DNA from: Bacteroidaceae bacterium
GTDB taxonomy: Bacteria; Bacteroidota; Bacteroidia; Bacteroidales; Bacteroidaceae
Reading direction: 5' to 3'
Length of the DNA: 43,810 nt
NCBI GenBank assembly: GCA_017535725.1
Contig: JAFXTO010000037.1
Coordinates: forward strand, 1 to 43,810
The notes under the pieces were generated by a model. That model worked only from the letters and a program-made list of their open reading frames with translations. It did not search any database and had not been told where the DNA came from. Of this stretch, positions 14,803 through 23,137 are shown in pieces. Position 1 is the first letter of the stretch. Every line of letters starts with the position of its first letter. A program made the position numbers and the translations under genes.

Positions 14803-16953
14803 TTAGTCTTCCTTCTGACTCTCTTCGAATTCCTTCTGGAGCTTGGTCTGCACGTCGATGGGCACGAGCTCGTAGGAGGAGAACTTCATGGTGAAGGAGC
14901 CGCGGCCACCCGTGATGGAGCTCAGGGCTGTGCTGTAGGAAGACATTTCCTTCAAGGGCACCTTGGCGTTGAGCTTCTCGATACCGTTCTCGGAGTTCAT
15001 ACCCATAATCATGCCACGACGTCCCTGGAGGTCGGACATCACGTCACCCATGCAGTCTGCGGGCACGAGGACTTCGACATCATAGATGGGTTCGAGCAAC
15101 TTCGGTCCTGCCTCGCGGAAGGCCTGCACAAAGGCATTGCGGCCCGCGAGCATGAAGGAGAGTTCGTTGCTGTCCACGGGGTGCATCTTACCATCATAGA
15201 CGATGACGCGCACGTCGCGGGCGTAGGAGCCGGTGAGCGGACCCTGTTCCATCTTGCTGAGCACACCCTTCAGGATGGCGGGCATGAAGCGGGCATCGAT
15301 GCTACCGCCGACGATGGAGTTAATGAACACGAGCTTGCCGCCCCATTCCAGTTCGGTGACATCCTCGCTCTTGGCGTTGATGCGGTATTCCTGATTGCCG
15401 AAGCGATAGACTTCCTTGATAGGTTCGCCCTCTACGAAGGGCTCCACGATGAGGTGTACTTCGCCGAACTGACCGGCACCGCCGGACTGCTTCTTGTGGC
15501 GATAGTCTGCGCGGGCAGCCTTGGTGATGGTCTCGCGATAGGGAATCTTAGGTTCGTCAAAGACGATAGGCATCTTGTCGTTGTTCTCCATGCGCCATTT
15601 GAGGGTGCGGAGGTGGAATTCGCCCTGACCCTTGACCAGAATCTGGCGCAGTTCCTTGGACTGTTCGACCACCCATGTGGGATCTTCCTGGCTCATGCGG
15701 GCGAGGATGGTCATCATCTTCTCGGTATCGGCCTCGTTCTGGGCGCGGATGGCACGGATGTACTTGGGGTCGGGATAGGTGATGGAGAAACTGTTCTCAC
15801 AGTCCTTGCCGTTGAGGGTGTTACCCGTGCGGACATCCTTCAGCTTGACGGTGCAACCGATGTCGCCAGCGGTAAGTTCGGTAACCTTTGTGCGGTTGGC
15901 ACCTGCGCAGACGAAGAGCTGAGCGATGCGCTCCTTGGAACCACGGTCAGCGTTGGTCAGGTCGTCGCCTTCGTGGACGGTACCAGACATCACCTTGAAG
16001 TACTGTACTTCGCCGATATGCGGTTCCACGCTGGTCTTGAAGAAGAAGAGGCTGGTGGGGCCATTGGAATCGGGCTTCACGTCCTCGCCGCGGGTGTTCT
16101 TGGCGGCAGGCATCTGATCCACGAAAGGAACGACGTTGCCCAGAAATTCCATCAGACGGCGGACACCCATGTCCTTGCCTGCGCAAACGCAGAAGACGGG
16201 GAACATGCCGCGGGAAGCCAGTCCTGCACGAATACCCTCGCGCATCTCGTCCTCGGTGAGCTCTTCTGTCTCGAAGAACTTCTCCATGAGAGTCTCGTCG
16301 TGCTCGGCTGCTGCCTCGATAAGTGCCTGGTGCATCTCGGTAGCCTTGTCAAGTTGGTCGGCTGGGATGTCTTCGATGATGGGAGCGCCGCCTTCGGGCT
16401 TCCAACTGTATTTTTTCATGAGAAGGACATCGATGAGGGCATTAAAGTCCGGACCAGTCTTGATAGGATACTGGACGGGCACGACCTTGGAGCCGTAGAC
16501 ACTCTGCAGCTGTTCAAGCACATTGTCGTAGTCGCATTCGTCATCGAGTCGGTTGACGAGGAAGATGACGGGTTTCTGCATCTTCTCGGTCAGACGGAAG
16601 TGGTTCTGGGTGGCCACCTCAACTCCGTTCTGTGCGTTGAGAAGGATGACGGTAGTATCGGTGACACTCATGGCTGTAATGGCGGAACCTGCGAAGTCAT
16701 CACTACCCGGGCAGTCGATGATGTTCAGCTTCTTGTCGTTCCATTCCACGTGGAAGGGAGTGGCGAAGACGCTGTAGCCGTATTCCTGCTCCACGGGGAG
16801 GTAGTCAGACACAGTGTTCTTCTGTGTGATGCGTCCGCGACGATTGATGATGCCGCTCTCGAAGAGCAGCGCTTCGGTGAGGGTGGTCTTACCAGCCCCG
16901 TCACTGCCAAGCAAGGCAATGTTCTTGATTTCCTTTGTCTGATAGTTTCTCAT
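14803..16953 (-). CDS. fusA2: EF-G2-type elongation factor G paralogue lacking the catalytic His
   Basis: The 716-residue protein has the EF-G domain order: G domain, domain II, and domains III-V (ending with GRRGMIMGM and the SYSTALSSITGGRGSF segment). It is a divergent paralogue rather than canonical FusA. The P-loop is GSDGAGKT (residues 16-23) instead of the usual AHIDAGKT, G4 is NRLD (134-137), and switch II is DCPGSDDF (80-87), with Ser84 where the catalytic His should be. These traits match EF-G2 of Bacteroides thetaiotaomicron (BT2167), reported to support translation without GTPase activity and to aid gut colonisation during carbon limitation. It is monocistronic with its own terminator and divergent from hemW. 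Confidence 0.92.
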   Translation of the reverse strand: MRNYQTKEIKNIALLGSDGAGKTTLTEALLFESGIINRRGRITQKNTVSDYLPVEQEYGYSVFATPFHVEWNDKKLNIIDCPGSDDFAGSAITAMSVTDTTVILLNAQNGVEVATQNHFRLTEKMQKPVIFLVNRLDDECDYDNVLEQLQSVYGSKVVPVQYPIKTGPDFNALIDVLLMKKYSWKPEGGAPIIEDIPADQLDKATEMHQALIEAAAEHDETLMEKFFETEELTEDEMREGIRAGLASRGMFPVFCVCAGKDMGVRRLMEFLGNVVPFVDQMPAAKNTRGEDVKPDSNGPTSLFFFKTSVEPHIGEVQYFKVMSGTVHEGDDLTNADRGSKERIAQLFVCAGANRTKVTELTAGDIGCTVKLKDVRTGNTLNGKDCENSFSITYPDPKYIRAIRAQNEADTEKMMTILARMSQEDPTWVVEQSKELRQILVKGQGEFHLRTLKWRMENNDKMPIVFDEPKIPYRETITKAARADYRHKKQSGGAGQFGEVHLIVEPFVEGEPIKEVYRFGNQEYRINAKSEDVTELEWGGKLVFINSIVGGSIDARFMPAILKGVLSKMEQGPLTGSYARDVRVIVYDGKMHPVDSNELSFMLAGRNAFVQAFREAGPKLLEPIYDVEVLVPADCMGDVMSDLQGRRGMIMGMNSENGIEKLNAKVPLKEMSSYSTALSSITGGRGSFTMKFSSYELVPIDVQTKLQKEFEESQKED

Positions 16954-17200
16954 TGGGTTATGAGCTTTTTTTAGAGTTTGTTATGTTTTTTGTATATGAG
17001 TTCTTAGGTATGTTTCACGGCCCATGAGATTTGGGATTTTAGTTCCTTTTTGTTCTCCTTTTGGGCACTTTTTGGGCGAAAACGCCCGCAAGGTAGGAAA
17101 AAAAAGTCAAACGACATGCATCTTCTCCCTTTTTTTTCCGCGTAGGAGCCCGCTTTATCATTTTTTTGGTTTTCATAGTACGAATATGCTCTGAAATCGT
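16954..17200. other. Divergent EF-G2 / hemW intergenic region
   Basis: This AT-rich 265-base gap (with the hemW promoter at its end) holds a small hairpin GGGCG-AAAA-CGCCC near 17076-17089 and several T runs. No clear TAnnTTTG element was found for the EF-G2 gene; the best minus-strand match is TACCTTGC near 17090. In Bacteroides the homologue is under control of the regulator Cur, but I cannot recognise a binding site here. Confidence 0.4.
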
Positions 17201-17208
17201 TATTTTTG
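17201..17208 (+). promoter_or_regulatory. Promoter -7 element for hemW
   Basis: TATTTTTG lies only 10 bases before the hemW ATG, so the transcript would be almost leaderless. Confidence 0.5.
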
Positions 17209-17218
17209 CAGTCGAAAT

Positions 17219-18445
17219 ATGGCAGGCTTGTACATTCATATTCCTTTTTGCAAGTCGCGTTGCATCTACTGCGACTTCTACTCTACGACCCAGACGGCGG
17301 AAATGGCGGACTACGTTAGTGCCCTTTGTCGGGAAATCCGATGTCGTCGCCACGAACTTGCGGGAGTCGAAGGCCTCTCGCGCGTGCGTACAATATATAT
17401 AGGTGGTGGCACTCCCTCGTTGCTCACTCCTCGGCAGCTTGCTGAAATCTTTCAATGCATACAGGAGAACTATGTTGTGGAGGCAGATGCGGAGGTGACT
17501 GTGGAGATGAATCCAGAGGATGTCGTGAGGATGAAAAATGAAAGAATGAAAAATGAAAAATGTGGAAATGAAAGAGTGAAAGGTGAAAAATGGGAAAGTG
17601 GAGGAATGAAAAATGGAAGATGGAAAAGTGAAAAGGGAGAAAATGAGAAATGGAAGGCCAACAGGGTAAGTTTGGGGATTCAGACGTTCGATGAGGAACT
17701 GCTGCGGCTGTTGCGCCGTCGCCACACGGCGCAGACTGCTGTACGGGCGGTACGGGAATTGCAGGATGCCGGGTTCGCCAATATCAGCATCGACCTTATT
17801 TACGGCTTGCCTGGGCAGACCATGAAGCAATGGGAACATGACCTCGATGTGGCTTTTTCATTAGGAATACAACATTTGTCTGCCTACGCACTGAGCTACG
17901 AGACGGCTACTCCGCTGTGGCAACTGCGTCAGCAGGGCAGGGTAGAGGAGGTGGAGGATGAACTCTCCGTGGCGATGTATCGCAGGTTGTGTGAGCGAGC
18001 GCGCCAGGCAGGCTTTGAGCATTATGAGATTTCCAATTTCGCCCTCCCCGGTTTCTACTCACGTCACAACAGTAGCTATTGGACGGGTGAGGCTTATCTG
18101 GGCTTCGGTCCTGGCGCCCACAGCTTTGATGGAGTGAAGAGCCGAAGGGCAAACGAGCCAGATTTAGCAGGGTACTTGGAGTCGCACGATGTCCATTTTT
18201 CCATTGAAACGCTCTCGGACGACGAACTGTATGATGAGGCTGTCATGTGTGGGCTGCGCACAGCAAAAGGTATCAACTTGTATCACATTGAAGAACACTT
18301 TGGCGTCGAACGTCGTGCCTATCTGCTTCGGATGGCTGCGCCCCACTTGCGAGCAGGTCGGCTCGTGGAAGCGGATGGTCATCTTCTTCTGAGTGAACAG
18401 GCGTTGATGATTTCTGACTCTGTTATGAGTGATTTGATGGCCTGA
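17219..18445 (+). CDS. hemW: Radical SAM protein HemW with an in-frame low-complexity insertion
   Basis: HemW is a cytoplasmic radical-SAM haem-binding protein thought to deliver haem; it was formerly called an oxygen-independent coproporphyrinogen III oxidase. The 408 residues begin MAGLYIHIPFCKSRCIYCDFY with the HemW-type CxxxCxxC cluster (C11, C15, C18), then YIGGGTPSLL, IDLIYGLPGQT and YEISNFALPG. After NPEDVV the expected helix is replaced by about 44 residues (105-148) made of Met, Lys, Asn, Glu, Arg and Gly (MKNERMKNEKCGNERVKGEK and more). These come from an ATGAAAAATGAAAGA-type minisatellite. The frame then resumes at NRVSLGIQTF. Whether the enzyme still works is unknown. Confidence 0.92.
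   Translation: MAGLYIHIPFCKSRCIYCDFYSTTQTAEMADYVSALCREIRCRRHELAGVEGLSRVRTIYIGGGTPSLLTPRQLAEIFQCIQENYVVEADAEVTVEMNPEDVVRMKNERMKNEKCGNERVKGEKWESGGMKNGRWKSEKGENEKWKANRVSLGIQTFDEELLRLLRRRHTAQTAVRAVRELQDAGFANISIDLIYGLPGQTMKQWEHDLDVAFSLGIQHLSAYALSYETATPLWQLRQQGRVEEVEDELSVAMYRRLCERARQAGFEHYEISNFALPGFYSRHNSSYWTGEAYLGFGPGAHSFDGVKSRRANEPDLAGYLESHDVHFSIETLSDDELYDEAVMCGLRTAKGINLYHIEEHFGVERRAYLLRMAAPHLRAGRLVEADGHLLLSEQALMISDSVMSDLMA
17531..17663 (+). repeat. ATGAAAAATGAAAGA minisatellite inside hemW
   Basis: About 130 bases of degenerate A-rich units (ATGAAAAATGAAAGA, GTGAAAGGTGAAAAATGGG), all purine except for Ts. Composition differs sharply from flanking hemW. The unit type is that of intergenic spacers in this group; similar bases appear at about 37941-37958. 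Confidence 0.8.
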
Positions 18446-18491
18446 AAGCTGATTTTTAGCGTTATTCTTTGGCTGTTCCAGAATTTCGCGC

Positions 18492-18499
18492 TACCTTTG
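18492..18499 (+). promoter_or_regulatory. Promoter -7 element for the CxxC-repeat secreted protein gene
   Basis: TACCTTTG, followed by CGCCGC, lies 52 bases before the ATG at 18551. Confidence 0.6.
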
Positions 18500-18550
18500 C
18501 GCCGCAAAAAAGTCGAATAAATCAAACTAATTCATATAACAACATTATTA

Positions 18551-21500
18551 ATGATGAAAAGACTTAAGTTTCTTGTGGGAATGTTGCTGGTGACCCTTGT
18601 TGCCAGCGCTCAGTCCCTCAGCATGGGCGGCTCCCGTGTGCTCCCCACTCTCCCCGCCTCCCTGCAATCCCCTATGATTCGTTTCGACCAAGCACCTCGT
18701 TTCGTACCTCGTCGGGCGCCCATCAACGTTGACGAAGACCGTCAGATGTGGTGGGGCTACTATCCCTACAGCTTTGTTGAAGGCGCTATTGGCTATGGTG
18801 CCCAGCAGCCAGAGACCTACTGGGGTGCCATCGCAATTCCTGCTTCCGAGGCCCTGCCTCAGGGTAAAAGTATTAAAGGTGTTCGCTTTGGCCTCGCCGG
18901 AACAAGCGTGATGCGTAATCTCCACCTCTGGATAGCAGAGAAGTTGCCCAATGATCTCAGTGAATGTATTCAGGACATTCCCGTGGAAATCTCGCAGGCC
19001 GTCAATCAGGATTGGACGGAAGTTGTCTTGCCCCAGCCTTTTACTATTCCGAACAAGACGGTCTATGTGGGTTATACCTTCGAAATCTATGAAGTCCCTG
19101 ACGGAAGTCACGATTCGAACTACCCCATGCTCATTCGCTACAATGGTGCCAACCTGGACAACAGCTTCTGGGTACGCACTTCATCCTTGGCTATGAACTG
19201 GACGGACGAGAACAAGCAGTATGGTCCCCTGGCTATTCAGGTATTGCTGGACGGCGATAACTTCCCCCACAACGCCATCCAGATTTCCAAGACCTTCTTA
19301 GATGTCTTCGCCCTGGTTGGCGGCAAGGCCAATGCCACCGTCACCCTGACCAGTCAGGGATTAGGAGAGGTTAGCAGCATAGACTATATCGTCGGCGATG
19401 CGAATGCCGACAGCGAGGAACAGCATCTGGACTTCGAGCCCATTAAAGGAATGGGAAGCAGCACCACGGTGCGCATTCCCCTGACTGCCGATGCTACCAC
19501 AGGACGCTCTCCTCGCTACATCACCGTCACCAAGGTCAATGGTGTGGAGAACACCATCGAGAATGCTACCTCCGATGGCTACATCGTCAGTCTCGAAGAG
19601 GCCGTGGAACGCCGCACCGTCGTCGAGGAGTTCACCGGTACCTGGTGTGGATGGTGTCCTCGAGGGATCGTAGGAATGGAACAGGTCAACGAGAAGTTCG
19701 GCGACAAGGCCATCACCATCGTTGTCCATAGCAGTGACCCCATGGCCATCAATTATGGCATCAGCGCTAGTTCCTATCCCATGGCCTACGTGGACCGTGG
19801 CGTCGCCGCCGATCCTTATTACGGCGTCTCCGGTGACAAGCCGGCAGGTATCTGTGACCTCGTTGAAGAGCGCAACTTCCTCCTCTCCGAAGCCAGCGTC
19901 AACCTCCAGCAGCCTGTTCTTGCCAAGAGTGGAACGATAAGCTTCAAGACCGAAGTCACCTTCCTCTATGACAACCCCAAATCTGCTCCCTACGCCATCG
20001 GTTACGTCCTTTTGCAAGATGGATTGCAGGGCAAGGGTCGTAATTGGGCACAGTACAACAACTACAGCGGCAATACAGAGAGCTTCGGCAACGATGAGTT
20101 GCTCAAGCCGTGGGTGGATGCAGCCTCATACGTCCCCATGACCTTTGACCATGTGGCCATCGCTGCCAAGGGTATGGATGGCTCTGGAGGAGGTTTCAAT
20201 GCTCCTATCAAGAAAGATGTGCTTCGCACCCTCACTGGTTCGCTCTCCATCTCTGGCAACGAGATTCTTCAGGACTTCGAGAAACTCAAGGTGGTTGCCA
20301 TCCTCTTCAACACGGAGACGGGTTACATTGTCAATGCCGACGTTAAACCCGTGCAGGTGGCTGATGACTTCTCGCAAAACCGCATGCAAATCAAGGCTTT
20401 TGAGCAGGCCGGTGCTCTCAAGGGCGAATCTGCCAAGGCCATCGTTCCTGTGGCCAACTTCGGCCGTCAGGGCGTCCACAGCATCGACTATGTTGTCCGC
20501 GAGGGTCTCGATGACAGTGACACGCTGCACATAGACCTGGCCACACCCATCACTTCCTACGGCGTCTATGAAGACGTGGAGTTCCCTTTGCCTGCTCATT
20601 CTGAGAGCGGCCTTACCAGCGTCACTATTATGATAACCAAGGTCAACGGCGTAGAGAACGAAGCCACTTCCGGCAAGAGCGCTAAAGGTAGTGTCATGAC
20701 TGTGGCCAAATACTCCAAGCGTCGTACGGTCGTTGAGGAGTTTACTGGCACGTGGTGCGTGTGGTGTCCTCGTGGCATGGCTGGTCTCAAGCGTGCTTCA
20801 GTGGAATATCCCGACGATGCCGTCTTGATGGCCATTCATGGTGGCAGAGATTCCGAACCCATGAAGGTCGCCGCCTTTACCACCCAGCTCAACAGTGTTT
20901 CCGGTTTCCCCAGTGCACATGTCAACCGTTATCTCACCTGTGACCCCTATATGGGCCTTCAGGATGACGGCTTCGGCCTCGGAGCTCTTATCGAGAGTGA
21001 GAACAACCAATGGGTGGAGGCTGCCGTAGAACTTCAGCAACCCACCATGAACGCCACTACCGGTGTCATCAACTTCACTACCGACGTCACCTTCCAGATC
21101 AACCGCAAGTCCGCACCCTACCTCCTCAGCTACGTACTCGTGGCCGACGGGCTCACGGGCGAAGGCGATGACTGGATGCAGGCCAACGCCTACGCTGCCT
21201 ACTACCGTGGCAGCTATGCCGATGACCCCTACATGAGCGAAATCTGCAACGAATGGGATGTTTATGCCAATGTTGTTTTCGACCATGTGGCTATCTCCGC
21301 CAATGGCATTGACAACGGAGTCGCAAACAGCCTCAAGTCCACCGTTGAGGAAGGACAGACACAGACGCACAGCAGCAAGTTCAACACCAAGACTAACGCC
21401 TTGGCCAAGAAGGCCACCAAGCTGCGCGTCATCGCACTCCTCTACGACAAGACACGCAAGGTGTTCATCAATGCCGATGAGAAGGAAGTTGTGACCGTGG

Positions 21501-21631
21501 ACGATGTCAGCGATGCCCTCACGCCCGCTGCCGTTTCTCCCGTCGAAATCTACAACCTCTCCGGCCAGCGTCTGGGTGCTCTCCGTCGTGGAGTCAACAT
21601 CGTAGGGGGAAAGAAAGTCGTTGTCAAGTAA
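18551..21631 (+). CDS. Secreted protein with two thioredoxin-like (Omp28-type) modules and a T9SS-like C-terminal tail
   Basis: The 1026-residue protein has a signal peptide (MMKRLKFLVGMLLVTLVASAQ), a jelly-roll-like N-terminal region, and then two similar modules. Each has a CARDB-like beta domain (SSIDYIVGDANADSE; HSIDYVVREGLDDSD), a sentence-like shared segment ITKVNGVEN, and a thioredoxin-type motif, RRTVVEEFTGTWCGWCPRG (C366/C369) and RRTVVEEFTGTWCVWCPRG (C736/C739). Both modules then share ALxxQQP and MTFDHVAI-like strands. The last residues (YNLSGQRLGALRRGVNIVGG) resemble the short type-A sorting tails of Bacteroidales. It is probably surface or extracellular. The double CxxC points to a redox or disulfide role, but the family is uncharacterised. 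Confidence 0.85.
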   Translation: MMKRLKFLVGMLLVTLVASAQSLSMGGSRVLPTLPASLQSPMIRFDQAPRFVPRRAPINVDEDRQMWWGYYPYSFVEGAIGYGAQQPETYWGAIAIPASEALPQGKSIKGVRFGLAGTSVMRNLHLWIAEKLPNDLSECIQDIPVEISQAVNQDWTEVVLPQPFTIPNKTVYVGYTFEIYEVPDGSHDSNYPMLIRYNGANLDNSFWVRTSSLAMNWTDENKQYGPLAIQVLLDGDNFPHNAIQISKTFLDVFALVGGKANATVTLTSQGLGEVSSIDYIVGDANADSEEQHLDFEPIKGMGSSTTVRIPLTADATTGRSPRYITVTKVNGVENTIENATSDGYIVSLEEAVERRTVVEEFTGTWCGWCPRGIVGMEQVNEKFGDKAITIVVHSSDPMAINYGISASSYPMAYVDRGVAADPYYGVSGDKPAGICDLVEERNFLLSEASVNLQQPVLAKSGTISFKTEVTFLYDNPKSAPYAIGYVLLQDGLQGKGRNWAQYNNYSGNTESFGNDELLKPWVDAASYVPMTFDHVAIAAKGMDGSGGGFNAPIKKDVLRTLTGSLSISGNEILQDFEKLKVVAILFNTETGYIVNADVKPVQVADDFSQNRMQIKAFEQAGALKGESAKAIVPVANFGRQGVHSIDYVVREGLDDSDTLHIDLATPITSYGVYEDVEFPLPAHSESGLTSVTIMITKVNGVENEATSGKSAKGSVMTVAKYSKRRTVVEEFTGTWCVWCPRGMAGLKRASVEYPDDAVLMAIHGGRDSEPMKVAAFTTQLNSVSGFPSAHVNRYLTCDPYMGLQDDGFGLGALIESENNQWVEAAVELQQPTMNATTGVINFTTDVTFQINRKSAPYLLSYVLVADGLTGEGDDWMQANAYAAYYRGSYADDPYMSEICNEWDVYANVVFDHVAISANGIDNGVANSLKSTVEEGQTQTHSSKFNTKTNALAKKATKLRVIALLYDKTRKVFINADEKEVVTVDDVSDALTPAAVSPVEIYNLSGQRLGALRRGVNIVGGKKVVVK

Positions 21632-21665
21632 AGCATGTCAAAATAATAATCAAAAACGTATAAAT

Positions 21666-22418
21666 ATGAAATCTCTTGTGAAATGGATGCTGGTCGCTAT
21701 CTTTCTTTGCGGCTCTATGACAATCCAGGCACAAATAATGAAAGCTTCCGACCTGGAGGCGTATGCCAAAGAGAAGTATGGGACGAAGTGGCTGGAGGCT
21801 GCTGCCAACCTGGCCAAGGACATCGTCTTGGACAAGAACGAGAGCCTGACTTATCAGGAGGTCGTCGAGGCACCGGGAAAGACCAAAGAGCAGTTATACA
21901 TCGGACTGAACTACTGGGCTACCGCGACATTCAAGGACAAGCAGGCCATCACGCTGAATGACAAGGATGCCGGATGCATCATCATCTCGTCAACGATAGA
22001 AGCCATCGCAGACCATACAGGTACGCTATACCGCTATATCGTCAATATCACGCCAATCATCCGAATCGACATCAAAGAGGGGAAAGTGCGTATTACTTAT
22101 ACCGTACAGAACTACGACGTCCTGAAAGTAGAGAATGGCGGCTGGCTGGGAGCCATCGGAAACGATGACAAGGACCGCAACAGAAACAAGGACGTTTATG
22201 CTGACGGCAAGCGCATGAATGCCGACAAGACTGATCGCCAGCTGTCTGACGAGCAGTGGGAGATAGTGAAGCACTATCCCTTTGTCGAAAAGGATGCCCA
22301 AAAACGCACCTGCTCGAAAGCCCTCGTGATGACCCACGCCTATTCCAATGCCATTATGGACAAATTGGAGGAGGTCATAAAGAACGGTCTCGTGGGCAAC
22401 GATGATGATGACTGGTAA
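21666..22418 (+). CDS. DUF4468 domain-containing exported protein
   Basis: The 250-residue product has a signal peptide (MKSLVKWMLVAIFLCGSMTIQAQ) and resembles DUF4468 proteins of Bacteroidales: WATATFKD, GCIIISSTIE, and a beta-rich RYIVNITPIIRIDIKEGKVRITYTVQNY region. The C-terminus is acidic (GNDDDDW). ATG 21666 is used rather than an earlier in-frame start that overlaps the upstream gene, because the signal peptide starts here. The gene follows the large CxxC protein by 34 bases and may be co-transcribed. Its function is unknown. Confidence 0.8.
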   Translation: MKSLVKWMLVAIFLCGSMTIQAQIMKASDLEAYAKEKYGTKWLEAAANLAKDIVLDKNESLTYQEVVEAPGKTKEQLYIGLNYWATATFKDKQAITLNDKDAGCIIISSTIEAIADHTGTLYRYIVNITPIIRIDIKEGKVRITYTVQNYDVLKVENGGWLGAIGNDDKDRNRNKDVYADGKRMNADKTDRQLSDEQWEIVKHYPFVEKDAQKRTCSKALVMTHAYSNAIMDKLEEVIKNGLVGNDDDDW

Positions 22419-22488
22419 TCATCGGCATCAGCTGAACCCAATTGGGTTGAATGCGGTAATCTAAAAGACCGATTCTTGTCTTTCCACA

Positions 22489-22526
22489 AAAACCGAGGGC
22501 GCTGCTACGAGTGCCCTCGGTTTGTG
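22489..22526. terminator. Bidirectional terminator hairpin
   Basis: ACCGAGGGC (22492-22500), a 12-base loop and GCCCTCGGT (22513-22521). It is flanked by AAAA on the left and TTTGTG on the right, serving both convergent transcripts. A perfect palindrome AACCCAATTGGGTT lies just upstream at 22435-22448. Confidence 0.75.
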
Positions 22527-22569
22527 TGTGTGCTGTGCGCTATTGTTTGCGTGTGTTGCTTGGAATGTT

Positions 22570-23031
22570 CTATTGCTCTCGTTGGTCGATGTCTATCTTG
22601 CGGATGTAGAACTTGGCCTTTGCGCAAAGTTCGTCGAAGTGCTGTTCCATCTCAAAGACTCGGCGCTGTTGCTGGTAGTAGGCTTCGTTGGCCTTGCCGT
22701 TTGCGAATGGTTTCATCCGCTTGAACCCTTCGCGGGCGGCTTGCAGACTGAGTTCGTAGCGTAGCAAGCTGTCGCGTGTCTCCATGAGTTCTATGCTGTC
22801 GAGGGTGAGTATGGCGGCTCTGCGTGTCTCCAGAGCCGTGGGGTATTGTTGGCGGAGTGCCAGGATGGTGTCACGTGCGGCCGTGAAGTGTCCGTCTGCC
22901 AGCAGCTGGCGTGCCTCAAACAACATCTGATGGGCTTCCTCCTCGGATGCCTCCTGAGCAGTCTTGCACGCCGCTGTAAAGAGGGTGCAGGATGCTGCTA
23001 TTACTATACTATATAGGTATCTGCTTTGCAT
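22570..23031 (-). CDS. Small lipoprotein, tetratricopeptide-like
   Basis: The 153-residue product has an N-terminal hydrophobic segment ending in TAAC, a plausible but weak lipobox, then Lys and acidic residues. The rest is helical and Glu/Arg/Gln rich (FEARQLLADGHFTAARDTILALRQQYPTA), like a single TPR-type helix pair followed by a coiled-coil segment. ATG 23031 is chosen because a TACTTTTG promoter element occupies 23041-23048, so the in-frame TTG at 23043 would be upstream of or at the transcription start. I do not recognise the family. It is probably a periplasm-facing lipoprotein. Confidence 0.7.
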   Translation of the reverse strand: MQSRYLYSIVIAASCTLFTAACKTAQEASEEEAHQMLFEARQLLADGHFTAARDTILALRQQYPTALETRRAAILTLDSIELMETRDSLLRYELSLQAAREGFKRMKPFANGKANEAYYQQQRRVFEMEQHFDELCAKAKFYIRKIDIDQREQ

Positions 23032-23040
23032 TTTCGACCA

Positions 23041-23048
23041 CAAAAGTA
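23041..23048 (-). promoter_or_regulatory. Promoter -7 element for the small lipoprotein gene
   Basis: Minus strand TACTTTTG lies 9 bases before ATG 23031, giving a very short leader. Confidence 0.5.
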
Positions 23049-23101
23049 AGGCTTTCTACAAAAAGTGCCGCGCTGGAGCACGCTGTTCCAACTTTTTTTA
23101 T

Positions 23102-23109
23102 TACTTTTG
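23102..23109 (+). promoter_or_regulatory. Promoter -7 element for the CCA-adding enzyme gene
   Basis: TACTTTTG, followed by CCGCTG, lies 28 bases before ATG 23138; divergent from the lipoprotein promoter. Confidence 0.55.
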
Positions 23110-23137
23110 CCGCTGTTTTTAGCATTGCTTAAACTTT

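Noticed and set aside
14761-16974. Long plus-strand open frame (737 codons) opposite the EF-G2 gene
   Set aside because: Mirror of a strongly codon-biased gene. The EF-G domains on the minus strand are unmistakable, and the terminator fits that strand.
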